Positions 9,285-18,645 of a stretch of 45,642 nt of DNA are shown one piece after another (position 1 is the first letter of the stretch; every line of letters begins with the position of its first letter). This stretch comes from an uncultured Mediterraneibacter sp. GTDB taxonomy: Bacteria > Bacillota > Clostridia > Lachnospirales > Lachnospiraceae. Under the pieces are notes generated by a model. That model saw only the letters and a program-made list of their open reading frames with translations. It had not been told where the DNA came from and ran no database searches. Made by a program: the position numbers and the translations under genes. The stretch lies in NCBI RefSeq assembly GCF_944377805.1, contig NZ_CALWFZ010000016.1, positions 1 to 45,642 on the forward strand. The letters are read 5' to 3'.

Positions 9285-9319
9285 ATTATAGATAAGAACT
9301 CATACAAGGGGGAACGAAT

Positions 9320-11620
9320 ATGGCAGGCACGCTTGAATATGAAGAACTGAACAAGAACCTGGAGATCGTAGACGGCCATGCCGTAAAAGCTCCCGAAGAC
9401 TACCAGGACCCGGAGCAGCTCTACCAGGCTCTGGCGGCCAGAGTGAGAAAATATCACCCCTCTGCCGACATCTCGATGATTGAGAAGGCATATAAGATCG
9501 GGAAGGAAGCGCACAGGGATCAGGTCAGAAAATCCGGAGAGCCTTATATCATCCATCCGCTTTGGGTTGGGATTATTCTGGCAGATCTGGAGATGGACAA
9601 AGAGACGATTGTGGCGGGGATGCTTCACGACGCAGTGGAAGATACCGCTATGACATTAGATGATATTACAAAAGACTTCGGGGAAGAAGTGGCTCTTCTT
9701 GTAGACGGCGTCACCAAGCTGGGACAGCTCAGTTACGCCCAGGATAAGCTGGAAGTGCAGGCGGAGAATCTGAGAAAGATGTTTCTTGCTATGGCAAAGG
9801 ACATTCGGGTGATTATCATAAAGCTGGCCGACCGGCTGCACAATATGCGTACGCTGGAATTTATGACCCCGGCCAAGCAGCAGGAAAAAGCCCGTGAGAC
9901 GATGGACATTTATGCGCCCATCGCACAGAGGCTCGGTATCTCTAAGATAAAGACAGAACTGGATGATCTGTCTCTTAAATACTGGAAACCGGATGTGTAT
10001 TATCAGCTGGTTAAGGATCTGAATGAACGCAAGACAAAAAGGGAAGAGTTCGTCCAGCAGATCGTGGCCGAGGTGTCGAAACATATGAAGAACGCCCACA
10101 TTCAGGCGAAGGTGTACGGGCGGGTGAAGCACTTCTTCAGTATCTATAAGAAGATGGTAAACCAGAACAAGACGCTGGATCAGGTATACGATCTGTTCGC
10201 GGTCAGGATTATCGTGGACTCGGTGAAGGACTGTTATGCGGCGCTCGGGGTCATCCACGAGATGTATACGCCGATTCCGGGCAGATTCAAAGACTATATC
10301 GCCATGCCAAAGCCCAATATGTACCAGTCTCTTCATACGACGCTGATGGGGCCGTCCGGACAGCCTTTTGAGATTCAGATCCGCACCGAGGAGATGCATA
10401 AGACGGCGGAGTACGGTATTGCCGCCCACTGGAAATACAAGGAGGGCGCGGACGCGGCCAAGAGTATGGAGGCGCAGGAAGCGAAGCTGAACTGGCTGCG
10501 CCAGATACTGGAGTGGCAGAGAGACATGTCCGACAACCGGGAGTTTTTAAGTCTGTTAAAGGGAGACCTTGATCTCTTTGCGGAGGATGTGTACTGCTTT
10601 ACTCCAAACGGTGATGTGAAGAATCTGCCAAACGGTTCCACTCCGGTGGACTTCGCTTACGCGATCCACAGTGCAGTGGGTAATAAGATGGTAGGCGCCA
10701 GAGTAAATGGAAAGCTGGTCAACATTGACTACAAGATACAGAACGGCGACAGAATTGAGATACTGACTTCCCAGAACTCAAAAGGGCCGAGCCGCGACTG
10801 GCTTGGAATTGTCAAGAGCACTCAGGCCAAAAACAAGATTAATCAGTGGTTTAAAAAGGAGTTCAAGGAAGAAAATATCATACGGGGGAAAGAACTGATT
10901 GTTTCCTACTGCCGCAGCAAGAATGTGAACCTGCTGGATATTCTGAAACCGAAATATCAGCAGATCGTGCAGAAGAAATACGGCTTCAGGGACTGGGACG
11001 CGGTGCTGGCAGCTATCGGTCACGGAGGGCTCAAAGAGGGCCAGGTAGTCAACCGTCTTTCTGAAGAATATGAGAAGGAACACAAAAAGGAGATCACAGA
11101 AGAGACGATTCTGGAGAAGATCTCCGAGGCAAATAACCAGAAGGTGCATATCGGAAAGTCCAAGAGCGGTATTGTCGTGAAGGGGATCAACGATATGGCG
11201 GTGCGTTTCTCGAAATGCTGTAATCCGGTTCCAGGAGACGAGATCGTCGGGTTCGTCACCCGGGGGCGCGGCATGTCCATTCACCGGACGGACTGCGTCA
11301 ATATGCTTCATCTCTCCGCCGCTGAGAGAGAACGGCTCATTGACGCTGAGTGGGAAGATCCGGAAGAGACGGACGGCGGTCAGTATCTGGCAGAGCTTAA
11401 AATGTACGCGGACGACAGACAGGGACTCCTTATGGATATTACGAAGATATTTACAGAGGAGAAGATTGACGTGAAGTCTGTGAACATCCGCACAAGTAAG
11501 AAGGGAACGGCAACCCTGGACATGGGATTCATCGTACAGGGACGCGATCAGCTCAATGCCGTGATCAAGAAACTGCGCCAGGTAGAAAGTGTAATCGACA
11601 TTGAAAGGACAGCGGGATAA
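9320..11620 (+). CDS. rel: Bifunctional (p)ppGpp synthetase/hydrolase (Rel/SpoT)
   Basis: 766 residues, full length for the long RSH family. The HD hydrolase domain carries MLHDAVEDT (His103-Asp104). The synthetase domain at about residues 240-370 includes YDLFAVRII, GRFKDYIAMPKPN, YQSLHTT and EIQIRTEEMH. A TGS domain starts near residue 415 (VYCFTPNGDVKNLPNGSTPVDFAY). A conserved Cys region (VRFSKCCNPVPGD) and a C-terminal ACT domain (about 690-766) follow. The enzyme makes and degrades the stringent-response alarmone in response to uncharged tRNA on the ribosome. An AAGGGGGA-type ribosome site precedes the ATG. The MBL hydrolase gene begins 3 bases after its stop. Confidence 0.95.
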   Translation: MAGTLEYEELNKNLEIVDGHAVKAPEDYQDPEQLYQALAARVRKYHPSADISMIEKAYKIGKEAHRDQVRKSGEPYIIHPLWVGIILADLEMDKETIVAGMLHDAVEDTAMTLDDITKDFGEEVALLVDGVTKLGQLSYAQDKLEVQAENLRKMFLAMAKDIRVIIIKLADRLHNMRTLEFMTPAKQQEKARETMDIYAPIAQRLGISKIKTELDDLSLKYWKPDVYYQLVKDLNERKTKREEFVQQIVAEVSKHMKNAHIQAKVYGRVKHFFSIYKKMVNQNKTLDQVYDLFAVRIIVDSVKDCYAALGVIHEMYTPIPGRFKDYIAMPKPNMYQSLHTTLMGPSGQPFEIQIRTEEMHKTAEYGIAAHWKYKEGADAAKSMEAQEAKLNWLRQILEWQRDMSDNREFLSLLKGDLDLFAEDVYCFTPNGDVKNLPNGSTPVDFAYAIHSAVGNKMVGARVNGKLVNIDYKIQNGDRIEILTSQNSKGPSRDWLGIVKSTQAKNKINQWFKKEFKEENIIRGKELIVSYCRSKNVNLLDILKPKYQQIVQKKYGFRDWDAVLAAIGHGGLKEGQVVNRLSEEYEKEHKKEITEETILEKISEANNQKVHIGKSKSGIVVKGINDMAVRFSKCCNPVPGDEIVGFVTRGRGMSIHRTDCVNMLHLSAAERERLIDAEWEDPEETDGGQYLAELKMYADDRQGLLMDITKIFTEEKIDVKSVNIRTSKKGTATLDMGFIVQGRDQLNAVIKKLRQVESVIDIERTAG

Positions 11621-11623
11621 GAG

Positions 11624-12247
11624 ATGAAGATAGAGAAATTTGTGCTGGGGCCTGTGGGAACGAACTGCCACATTGTGCTGAATGAAACGTCAAAGGAGTG
11701 TTTTCTGGTGGATATGGCGGCATGCCCGCCGGAACTTATCAGTCATATCAGGAAAGAGGAGCTTTCAGTGAAAGCAGTGCTCATTACCCACGGACATTTT
11801 GATCATATTATGGGATTAGATGAGTTGTTAAAAGTTTATCCGGTTCCGGTTTATGTCTGTGAGAAGGAGCGTGAGCTGATCACGAACCCGGAGCTTAACT
11901 CGTCTCTTTCCATGCTGGGCCGGCGGTATGCGTTTGACGGCGCGCAGTATGTAAAGGATATGGATACTCTTGAGATTGCGGAGATGAAAATCAGGGTGAT
12001 CGAAACTCCCGGGCATACATGCGGCGGCTGCTGTTACTATCTTCTGGAAGAGGGGGTTCTCTTCAGCGGAGATACTCTTTTTCGGGGATCTGTCGGGCGA
12101 ACTGATCTGCCTACAGGCAGTATGAACACGCTTGTACGTTCCGTGGAAGACAGGCTGTTTGTGCTTCCCGATGAGACGAGAGTATATCCGGGCCATATGG
12201 AAGAGACGACGATCGGTTATGAAAAGAAATACAATCCGTTTTTCTGA
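11624..12247 (+). CDS. MBL-fold metallo-hydrolase (glyoxalase II-like)
   Basis: 207 residues. The zinc-binding signature THGHFDH (His56, His58, Asp60, His61) is followed by TPGHTCGG, SGDTLF and YPGHME, the full metal-ligand set of the glyoxalase II subgroup. The usual in vitro activity of the family is thioester hydrolysis; the physiological substrate of the rel-linked member is not established. It sits between rel and hemZ with gaps of 3 and 14 bases, so it is translated from the same message. Confidence 0.9.
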   Translation: MKIEKFVLGPVGTNCHIVLNETSKECFLVDMAACPPELISHIRKEELSVKAVLITHGHFDHIMGLDELLKVYPVPVYVCEKERELITNPELNSSLSMLGRRYAFDGAQYVKDMDTLEIAEMKIRVIETPGHTCGGCCYYLLEEGVLFSGDTLFRGSVGRTDLPTGSMNTLVRSVEDRLFVLPDETRVYPGHMEETTIGYEKKYNPFF

Positions 12248-12261
12248 AGCAGGAAACTACT

Positions 12262-13758
12262 ATGATTACGATAAGCAGTAAAAAGAACAAATATACTTAT
12301 AATGTATATCATCTCGTAAAATCATTTTTCCCAAATGAAGAGATCATACAGAAGGTAGATGAGAAGCAGGAACCTCTCACAGTGGTGGATATGCCGGGAG
12401 GGTCTTGCTTTTCCATTGCGCCGGGGGAAGTGGAAGGATCGCTGGAAGCGAAGAATCCAGGAAGCAGTTATTCTTCGGAGGAGGAGTGGCAGCAGGCGGT
12501 GAAAAAGGAACTCACCAGACGGCTCTATCAGGTACTCTCAGACGATACGGGGCGGCAGCTCGCCTGGGGAACACTCACCGGGGTACGCCCCACGAAAATG
12601 GCGATGAAGCGTCTGGACGCCGGCATGACGCCGGAAGAGACAGCGGAGGAACTGATGGGAGAATATTTCGTATCTCCTAAGAAGGCGAGACTTGCCTGTG
12701 AGGTGGCTCAAAGGGAAAGGGAACTGCTCTCCCGGCTGAACGGCCCCGGCGGGTTCAGCCTCTATGTGGGGATACCATTCTGCCCCAGCGTGTGCTCCTA
12801 CTGTTCTTTCAGTTCCTCGCCGATTGAGATGTGGAAGAGCCGGGTGGATGACTACCTGGACGCGCTCACAAAAGAGATACGCGCGCTGGGCGAACTCACA
12901 GGCGGACATAAACCGGATACCGTCTACATCGGCGGGGGGACGCCTACCACGCTGGAGCCGGAACAGATTCACAGACTGCTGGATACAGTGGGGGAAGCCT
13001 TTGATCTGTCCGGTGTGCTGGAATACACGGTCGAAGCGGGGCGTCCGGACAGCATCACGAAAGAGAAACTCGCGGCAATCCGGGATTATCCGGTCACCCG
13101 GATCTCTGTAAATCCTCAGACGATGCAGCAGAAAACGCTGGATCTTGTCGGACGGCGCCATACGGTAGAACAGACGGTATCCGCCTTTCATCTGGCGCGG
13201 GAGATGGGATTTGACAATATTAATATGGATCTGATCGCGGGGCTTCCCGGCGAGACGGTGGAGGATATGCAGGATACTCTTTCAAAGGTAGAAGCGCTTC
13301 GCCCCGACAGTCTGACTGTTCATGCCCTTGCCATTAAGCGGGCGGCCAGGTTCGGACAGGAAGGGAGGACGGCAAATCTCCATCACGAAATATCGGGTAT
13401 GGTGGAGGAGGCTTATGCCAGAGCCCGGAGAATGGGGCTTGTTCCATATTATTTATACCGGCAGAAGAACATCGCCGGGAATTTTGAAAATGTGGGCTAT
13501 GCAGAACTTGACAAAGCCGGAATATACAATATACTGATTATGGAAGAAAAACAGACCATCCTTGCCGCGGGAGCAGGAGCATCTACAAAAATACTGCTCC
13601 GGGAGCCCATCCGCAGGGAAGGCGGAAAAGAAGCGAATCTGGTCCGCGTGGAGAATGTAAAGAACATTGAGGAATACATCGCGCGGATCGATGAAATGAT
13701 AGAACGGAAACGCCATATGGCGTATCACTATGCCGCGGGAAATACGGCAGACAGATGA
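12262..13758 (+). CDS. hemZ: Coproporphyrinogen dehydrogenase-type radical SAM protein HemZ
   Basis: 498 residues. The radical SAM cluster motif is CPSVCSYC (Cys174, Cys178, Cys181). GGGTPTTLEPEQI and the barrel follow. A roughly 165-residue N-terminal extension ahead of the radical SAM domain is typical of HemZ rather than HemN or HemW. Annotated HemZ proteins are oxygen-independent coproporphyrinogen III oxidase homologues; true activity in heme-negative Clostridia is uncertain, and no other heme gene is visible here. The stop codon overlaps the hisS ribosome site region. Confidence 0.88.
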   Translation: MITISSKKNKYTYNVYHLVKSFFPNEEIIQKVDEKQEPLTVVDMPGGSCFSIAPGEVEGSLEAKNPGSSYSSEEEWQQAVKKELTRRLYQVLSDDTGRQLAWGTLTGVRPTKMAMKRLDAGMTPEETAEELMGEYFVSPKKARLACEVAQRERELLSRLNGPGGFSLYVGIPFCPSVCSYCSFSSSPIEMWKSRVDDYLDALTKEIRALGELTGGHKPDTVYIGGGTPTTLEPEQIHRLLDTVGEAFDLSGVLEYTVEAGRPDSITKEKLAAIRDYPVTRISVNPQTMQQKTLDLVGRRHTVEQTVSAFHLAREMGFDNINMDLIAGLPGETVEDMQDTLSKVEALRPDSLTVHALAIKRAARFGQEGRTANLHHEISGMVEEAYARARRMGLVPYYLYRQKNIAGNFENVGYAELDKAGIYNILIMEEKQTILAAGAGASTKILLREPIRREGGKEANLVRVENVKNIEEYIARIDEMIERKRHMAYHYAAGNTADR

Positions 13759-13775
13759 AAGGAGAACAGACAATT

Positions 13776-15026
13776 ATGGCGCTGAAGAAAAAGCCGGTCA
13801 CAGGCATGAAGGATATGATGCCCTCTGAGATGGAAGTCCGGGATTATGTGATCAGTCTGATCAAAGAGACGTATAAGGCATTCGGGTTTTCGACGATTGA
13901 GACTCCCTGTGTCGAACATATCGAAAATCTTTGCAGCAAGCAGGGAGGAGACAATGAGAAACTGATCTTTAAGATTTTAAAGAGAGGGGAGAAGCTCAGG
14001 ATCGATGAGGCAAAAGAAGAGGCGGATCTTGTGGACGGCGGGCTCAGATACGATCTGACAGTGCCGCTCTCCCGGTATTACTCGAATCATGCCAACGAGC
14101 TGCCGTCCCCGTTTAAGGCGCTTCAGATGGGCAATGTGTGGCGCGCGGACAGACCTCAGAGAGGGCGCTTCCGCCAGTTCATGCAGTGCGACATCGATAT
14201 TCTCGGAGAGCCCTCCAACCTGGCGGAGATCGAGCTGATCCTGGCGACGACCACTCTTCTTGGCAAGCTGGATTTTCATAACTTCACAATCCGCATAAAC
14301 GACAGAAGATTTTTAAAAGCGATGGCTGCCTACAGCGGATTTAAGGAGGAAGATTACGACAGTGTATTCATCACCCTCGATAAGATGGACAAGATCGGGC
14401 TGGACGGCGTGGCATCAGAACTTAAGGAGAACGGTTATGGAGCGGAAGCGGTTGAGAAGTACCTTGATCTTTTTAAAGAGATTACGGGCGATGTTGAGGG
14501 CGTCCGCATGTGTAAAGAGAAGTTGCAGGGCCATCTTGCGCCTGAGGCGGCGGATGCCCTGGAGATGATTATTGCATGTGTGGAACAGGAAAAAGAGGCG
14601 GATTTCCGTATGAAATTCGATCCCACGCTTGTGCGCGGTATGTCATATTACACAGGAACGATTTTTGAAATTTCGATGGACGAGTTCGGCGGCTCTGTGG
14701 GAGGCGGCGGACGCTACGACAAAATGATCGGAAAATTCACCGGACAGGATACGCCCGCGGTAGGATTCTCCATCGGATTTGAGCGCATCGTTATGCTGCT
14801 TCTGGAGCGCGGCTACCAGGTGCCGACCAGCAAGCCGAAGAAAGCGTATCTGCTGGAGAAAAAGATCTCCAGGGAGAAACTGCTTGAAGTGCTGGAGCAG
14901 GCGAAAGAGGACCGCGCGGGTGGAATGCAGGTTATGATCATGAATATGAAGAAGAACAAGAAGTTCCAGAAGGAACAGCTTGTAGAACAGGGATATACAG
15001 ATATTATGGAGGTGTACAATGGCTGA
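13776..15026 (+). CDS. hisS: Histidyl-tRNA synthetase
   Basis: 416 residues from this start. Class II motifs are visible: the LxYDLTVPLSRY region, motif 2 (FRQFMQCDIDI), the histidine-specific motif TLVRGMSYYTGTIFE and motif 3 (FSIGFERIVMLL). It charges tRNA-His. An upstream in-frame ATG at 13755 overlaps the hemZ stop, but AAGGAG at 13759-13764 lies inside that extension and points to ATG 13776. The C-terminal anticodon-binding domain is short (ends DIMEVYNG). The last 8 bases overlap aspS. Confidence 0.93.
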   Translation: MALKKKPVTGMKDMMPSEMEVRDYVISLIKETYKAFGFSTIETPCVEHIENLCSKQGGDNEKLIFKILKRGEKLRIDEAKEEADLVDGGLRYDLTVPLSRYYSNHANELPSPFKALQMGNVWRADRPQRGRFRQFMQCDIDILGEPSNLAEIELILATTTLLGKLDFHNFTIRINDRRFLKAMAAYSGFKEEDYDSVFITLDKMDKIGLDGVASELKENGYGAEAVEKYLDLFKEITGDVEGVRMCKEKLQGHLAPEAADALEMIIACVEQEKEADFRMKFDPTLVRGMSYYTGTIFEISMDEFGGSVGGGGRYDKMIGKFTGQDTPAVGFSIGFERIVMLLLERGYQVPTSKPKKAYLLEKKISREKLLEVLEQAKEDRAGGMQVMIMNMKKNKKFQKEQLVEQGYTDIMEVYNG

Positions 15027-16839
15027 ATCAATGCAGGGACTTAAAAGAACCCACAGATGTGGGGAACTCTCCGCGGCAAACGTGGGAGAGACTGTAACTG
15101 TCATGGGATGGGTGCAGAAGAACAGAAACAAAGGAGGCCTTGTGTTTATCGATGTGCGCGACCGCTCCGGAATCATTCAGGTCGTGTGTGAAGAGGGCGA
15201 GACAGACGCAGCTCTTCTTGAAAAGGCGGCGTCTCTGCGCGCGGAGTATGTGGTGGCCATTACCGGTGAAGTGGCAAAGCGTTCCGGCGCGGTCAACGAG
15301 AAAATAGCAACAGGCGAGATCGAGGTGATACCCTGTGAACTGCGCGTTCTCTCCGAGTCACTGACACCGCCGTTTCAGGTAGAAGAGAACTGCAAGACAA
15401 AGGAAGAAGTGCGCCTAAAATATCGTTATCTCGATCTGCGCAGACCGGATATTCAGAGAAACCTTATGATGAAGAGCCAGGTTATGACTCTGACGCGGCA
15501 GTTTTTCAGCGACGAAGGATTCCTTGAGATCGAGACGCCCATGCTTGGTAAGACTACTCCCGAGGGGGCGAGAGACTATCTTGTGCCAAGCCGTGTCCAT
15601 CCGGGATGTTTCTACGGACTGCCCCAGTCGCCTCAGCTTTATAAACAGCTTCTGATGTGCTCGGGATTCGACCGTTATATTCAGATCGCCAGGTGTTTCC
15701 GTGACGAGGATCTGCGTGCCGACAGACAGCCGGAGTTTACTCAGATCGATATGGAACTGTCTTTCGTGGATGTGGACGATGTGATCGACGTCAATGAAAG
15801 GTATCTTGCCAAACTCTTTAAAGAAGTATTGGGTGTAGATATTGCTCTCCCGATCCGGAGAATGACATGGCAGGAGGCTATGGACCGCTTCGGTTCCGAC
15901 AAGCCGGACCTGCGCTTTGGTATGGAGCTTACCGATGTGACAGATGTGGTAAAAGGATGCGGCTTCGGCGTGTTTACAGGCGCGATTGAAAACGGAGGAA
16001 GCGTCCGTGGTATCAACGCCAAAGGGCAGGGGGCCATGCCGAGAAAGAAGATCGATAAGCTGACCGCCTTTGTAAAAGACTACGGCGCAAAAGGACTCGC
16101 GTATATTGCCCTCCAGGAGGACGGCGCTGTGAAATCCTCCTTCGCCAAATTCATGAGCGAAGAGGAGATGGATGCTCTGATCAAAGCGATGGACGGACAG
16201 CCGGGAGACCTGCTCCTGTTCGCGGCAGATAAGAATAAAGTAGTATGGGATTCTCTGGGAGCGCTTCGCGTGGAGCTGGCGCGCCAGCTTGAATTGCTCG
16301 ACAAAAATGAATACTGCTTCGTGTGGATTACCGAATTTCCGCAGTTTGAGTGGAGTGATGAGCAGGGACGTTATCTTGCCATGCATCACCCGTTCACCAT
16401 GCCGATGGAAGAGGATCTGCCGCTTCTGGAAAAGGGAGAACTTGGAAGCATTCGCGCGAAAGCCTACGACATTGTTCTCAACGGAAATGAGATCGGCGGC
16501 GGAAGCGTCAGAATCCATCAGAACAATATTCAGGAGAAAATGTTCGAGGCTCTCGGATTTACGAAGGAACAGGCCCACAGCCAGTTCGGATTCCTGCTTG
16601 AAGCGTTCAGGTATGGAGTGCCGCCTCATGCGGGTCTTGCATACGGTCTGGACCGTCTTGTCATGCTTATGGCAAAGCAGGACAGCATCCGTGATGTGAT
16701 TGCATTCCCGAAGATCAAGGACGCATCCTGTCTCATGACAGAGGCTCCCACCCCGGCGGATGAGAAACAGCTCGAAGAATTGGGGCTGACAGTCGCTTCT
16801 AAAGAGGAAGAGCAGAGCGCATTGGATATTCAGAAATAG
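15019..16839 (+). CDS. aspS: Aspartyl-tRNA synthetase, bacterial type
   Basis: 606 residues. The order is: N-terminal OB-fold anticodon-binding domain (about 1-110), class II core start (KYRYLDLRRPD), motif 2 (ARCFRDEDLRADRQPEFTQID), the bacterial GAD insertion (about 290-410), then WITEFPQFEW and GLDRLVMLM (motif 3). It charges tRNA-Asp. GGAGG precedes the ATG inside the end of hisS, so the two genes are translationally coupled. It is the last gene of the recJ-rel-aspS block, followed by a strong terminator. Confidence 0.95.
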   Translation: MAESMQGLKRTHRCGELSAANVGETVTVMGWVQKNRNKGGLVFIDVRDRSGIIQVVCEEGETDAALLEKAASLRAEYVVAITGEVAKRSGAVNEKIATGEIEVIPCELRVLSESLTPPFQVEENCKTKEEVRLKYRYLDLRRPDIQRNLMMKSQVMTLTRQFFSDEGFLEIETPMLGKTTPEGARDYLVPSRVHPGCFYGLPQSPQLYKQLLMCSGFDRYIQIARCFRDEDLRADRQPEFTQIDMELSFVDVDDVIDVNERYLAKLFKEVLGVDIALPIRRMTWQEAMDRFGSDKPDLRFGMELTDVTDVVKGCGFGVFTGAIENGGSVRGINAKGQGAMPRKKIDKLTAFVKDYGAKGLAYIALQEDGAVKSSFAKFMSEEEMDALIKAMDGQPGDLLLFAADKNKVVWDSLGALRVELARQLELLDKNEYCFVWITEFPQFEWSDEQGRYLAMHHPFTMPMEEDLPLLEKGELGSIRAKAYDIVLNGNEIGGGSVRIHQNNIQEKMFEALGFTKEQAHSQFGFLLEAFRYGVPPHAGLAYGLDRLVMLMAKQDSIRDVIAFPKIKDASCLMTEAPTPADEKQLEELGLTVASKEEEQSALDIQK

Positions 16840-16853
16840 AAATATGCGCCACA

Positions 16854-16887
16854 AAAAAGCGGTGCCTTACACAGGCGCCGCTTTTTG
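16854..16887 (+). terminator. Terminator after aspS, likely bidirectional
   Basis: The stem AAAAAGCGGTGCC (16854-16866) pairs with GGCGCCGCTTTTT (16874-16886). The A-run before and T-run after make it usable from both strands; the HicB-like gene converges from the right. Confidence 0.88.
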
Positions 16888-16920
16888 TTGCAATACTTTA
16901 TATTTCTTTCTGAAGACTAT

Positions 16921-17199
16921 CTACTCATCCCATCCCTCATAGAACCGGATATTCACGGAAATGTTTCTTATAATATCGCCGTCTTTCGTTTCAATATCTT
17001 CGATGTCGGATACATACGGCAGCAGAGGTTCCTCCTCTTCCAGCTCCACTGTGATCCAGGAGCGGCAGGCCTCGTTTGCGTTTTCAATGGCGTCGTCCAG
17101 CGTCGCGCCCTCCGCTTCGCAGCATTCCAGATCCGGGAAGAACGCGTGATAGCCGCCCTCTTCTTTCTCCCGGAAAACCGCAGGGTATATAAACTTCAT
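16921..17199 (-). CDS. HicB-like antitoxin protein, no partner seen
   Basis: 92 residues. MKFIYPAVFREKEEGGYHAFFPDLECCEAEG has the start of the HicB partial RNase H-like fold (Y-P-A, then a G-Y-x-A-x-F-P-D-L segment), followed by an ATLDDAIENANEAC helix. AAGGAG lies 7 bases before ATG 17199; an upstream in-frame ATG at 17283 overlaps the promoter and is not used. HicB proteins normally neutralise HicA ribonucleases, but no HicA-sized gene is adjacent on either side, and no C-terminal DNA-binding domain is seen. It may act as a solitary HicB-fold protein. Confidence 0.75.
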   Translation of the reverse strand: MKFIYPAVFREKEEGGYHAFFPDLECCEAEGATLDDAIENANEACRSWITVELEEEEPLLPYVSDIEDIETKDGDIIRNISVNIRFYEGWDE

Positions 17200-17235
17200 A
17201 ATCAATTGCTCCTTTACTATAGATAATTCGCTATA

Positions 17236-17264
17236 AGTATAGTATAAACTCTGTAAAATAACAA
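17236..17264 (-). promoter_or_regulatory. Predicted sigma-A promoter for the HicB-like gene
   Basis: On the minus strand: TTGTTA (17264-17259), 17-base spacer, TATACT (17241-17236). It ends 36 bases before the start codon. Confidence 0.6.
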
Positions 17265-17272
17265 GGCAAAAA

Positions 17273-18454
17273 CTAGCTTTCACGCCGTGTTCGTATCAGT
17301 ATTACGCCTGTCATCAGCAGGAGCGGAAATATAACAGCCCACTGGATTCCCATCTTCAGGCTGCCGCCGGCATGCTCCGAGATCATCCCTACATATGTGG
17401 GACCGCCGGAACAGCCCAGATCACCCGCCAGGGCAAAGAAGGCGAACATGGCCGTGCCGCCTCCCTTTAAGACGGAGGCGCCGATGCTGAATGCGCCCGG
17501 CCACATGATCCCTACGGAGAAACCACATATACCGCAACCTAAGAGACTCAGCGCGGGCGCCGGCGACAGAGAGATCATGCCGTACGCGAATACACACAGG
17601 ACACCGCTTAAGATCATGGCTTTTTTCAGATTCAGCCGTTCTCCGTACAGCCCGTAGAGCAGACGTGAGCCTCCCATGCAGACAGCGAAAAACATCGGAC
17701 CTGCCAGGTCGCCTATTGTCTTGCTGACGCCCAGACCCTGTTCCGCAAAGGTGGATGCCCACTGGCTGACCGACTGCTCACTGGCGCCGGCACAAACCAT
17801 AACAATCATGAGAATCCAAAACGCGGGCTTTTGGATGAGCTCGGAAGAGGACATCCCTTCTTCCCCTTCTTCGATCAGAGGACAGAGTGGAACTTTTCGG
17901 AAGACAAAAAAGTTGTAAAGGGGAATCAGCGCCCACAGCACAGCCATGATTTTCCAGTTATTTACTCCGAAGAATGTGAAAAATATAGTGGAGATGAGGA
18001 CTACCCCCACATGGCCCCAGCAGTAGAAAGAGTGGAGCATGCTCATAGTTTTCTCTTTATTTTTAGTCGGGAGCGCTTCTACAACAGGACTTACCATGAC
18101 TTCCAGAAGACCTCCGCCTATCGCATAGATTCCCACTGCGATGAGAAGTCCGATAAAGGGATCGGGCATCAGTCCGGGGAGAAGGGGAAGGCAGATCAGC
18201 CCGGCGGCCGACGCGGCATGTGCGATCATCAGAGACGCGCGGTACCCGATCCGGTCAATGAAGCCGGCCGAAAGGCAGTCAGTGATGAGCTGGATAATGA
18301 AATTCGCTGTGATAAGCAGGGTGATCCTGCTCATGGAAATATTATATGTATTCTGAAAGGTCAGGAAAAGAAGCGGCGCGAAGTTGTTTACGACAGCCTG
18401 TACCACATAGCCTGTATAACATGCGATGAGTGTGCGGTTATATGTCTGTTTCAA
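17273..18454 (-). CDS. MFS transporter, TTG start
   Basis: 393 residues with about 12 hydrophobic segments; the G-F-I-D-R-I-G-Y-R loop after TM2 is the MFS motif A position. Overall it resembles fucose-permease/FucP-like and other sugar or drug MFS carriers; substrate unknown. The start codon is TTG: the minus-strand reading GGAGG, 8 bases, TTG AAA CAG supports it and there is no better ATG. It is divergent from the BlaI-type repressor with about 190 bp between them, so control by that repressor is plausible. Confidence 0.85.
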   Translation of the reverse strand: MKQTYNRTLIACYTGYVVQAVVNNFAPLLFLTFQNTYNISMSRITLLITANFIIQLITDCLSAGFIDRIGYRASLMIAHAASAAGLICLPLLPGLMPDPFIGLLIAVGIYAIGGGLLEVMVSPVVEALPTKNKEKTMSMLHSFYCWGHVGVVLISTIFFTFFGVNNWKIMAVLWALIPLYNFFVFRKVPLCPLIEEGEEGMSSSELIQKPAFWILMIVMVCAGASEQSVSQWASTFAEQGLGVSKTIGDLAGPMFFAVCMGGSRLLYGLYGERLNLKKAMILSGVLCVFAYGMISLSPAPALSLLGCGICGFSVGIMWPGAFSIGASVLKGGGTAMFAFFALAGDLGCSGGPTYVGMISEHAGGSLKMGIQWAVIFPLLLMTGVILIRTRRES

Positions 18455-18513
18455 TGAGGTATCCTCCGTGATCTGTGATATATATTCCGGATATCCGGTA
18501 GTATGACCAGACT

Positions 18514-18542
18514 ATTATAGTGGACATATCTTCTTTTGTACA
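18514..18542 (-). promoter_or_regulatory. Predicted promoter for the MFS transporter
   Basis: On the minus strand: TGTACA (18542-18537), 17-base spacer, TATAAT (18519-18514). It points away from the BlaI gene promoter at 18571-18599. Confidence 0.5.
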
Positions 18543-18570
18543 GATGCTTTCCACTTTTCTAAAGGCTTTT

Positions 18571-18599
18571 TTGACATCTGTCGTAAGAAACAGTATAAT
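18571..18599 (+). promoter_or_regulatory. Consensus promoter of the BlaI-type repressor with overlapping operator-like site
   Basis: TTGACA (18571-18576), 17-base spacer, TATAAT (18594-18599): an exact match to the sigma-A consensus. Overlapping the -35 is GACATCTGTC (18573-18582), which contains ACA-NN-TGT, the core of BlaI/MecI/CopY operators (TACA-NN-TGTA). This suggests autorepression. Confidence 0.7.
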
Positions 18600-18645
18600 T
18601 GCGATGTAAAGTATGATGATATGAAACGGGAAGGATGCAGAGCGG

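Noticed and set aside
10778-11671. Open frame of about 297 codons antisense to rel
   Set aside because: Shadow of the rel coding sequence; no ribosome site and no recognisable motif.
15415-16854. Long open frame (479 codons) antisense to aspS
   Set aside because: It lies entirely opposite a clear aspartyl-tRNA synthetase, has no ribosome site and its translation resembles no family; it is a codon-bias shadow.
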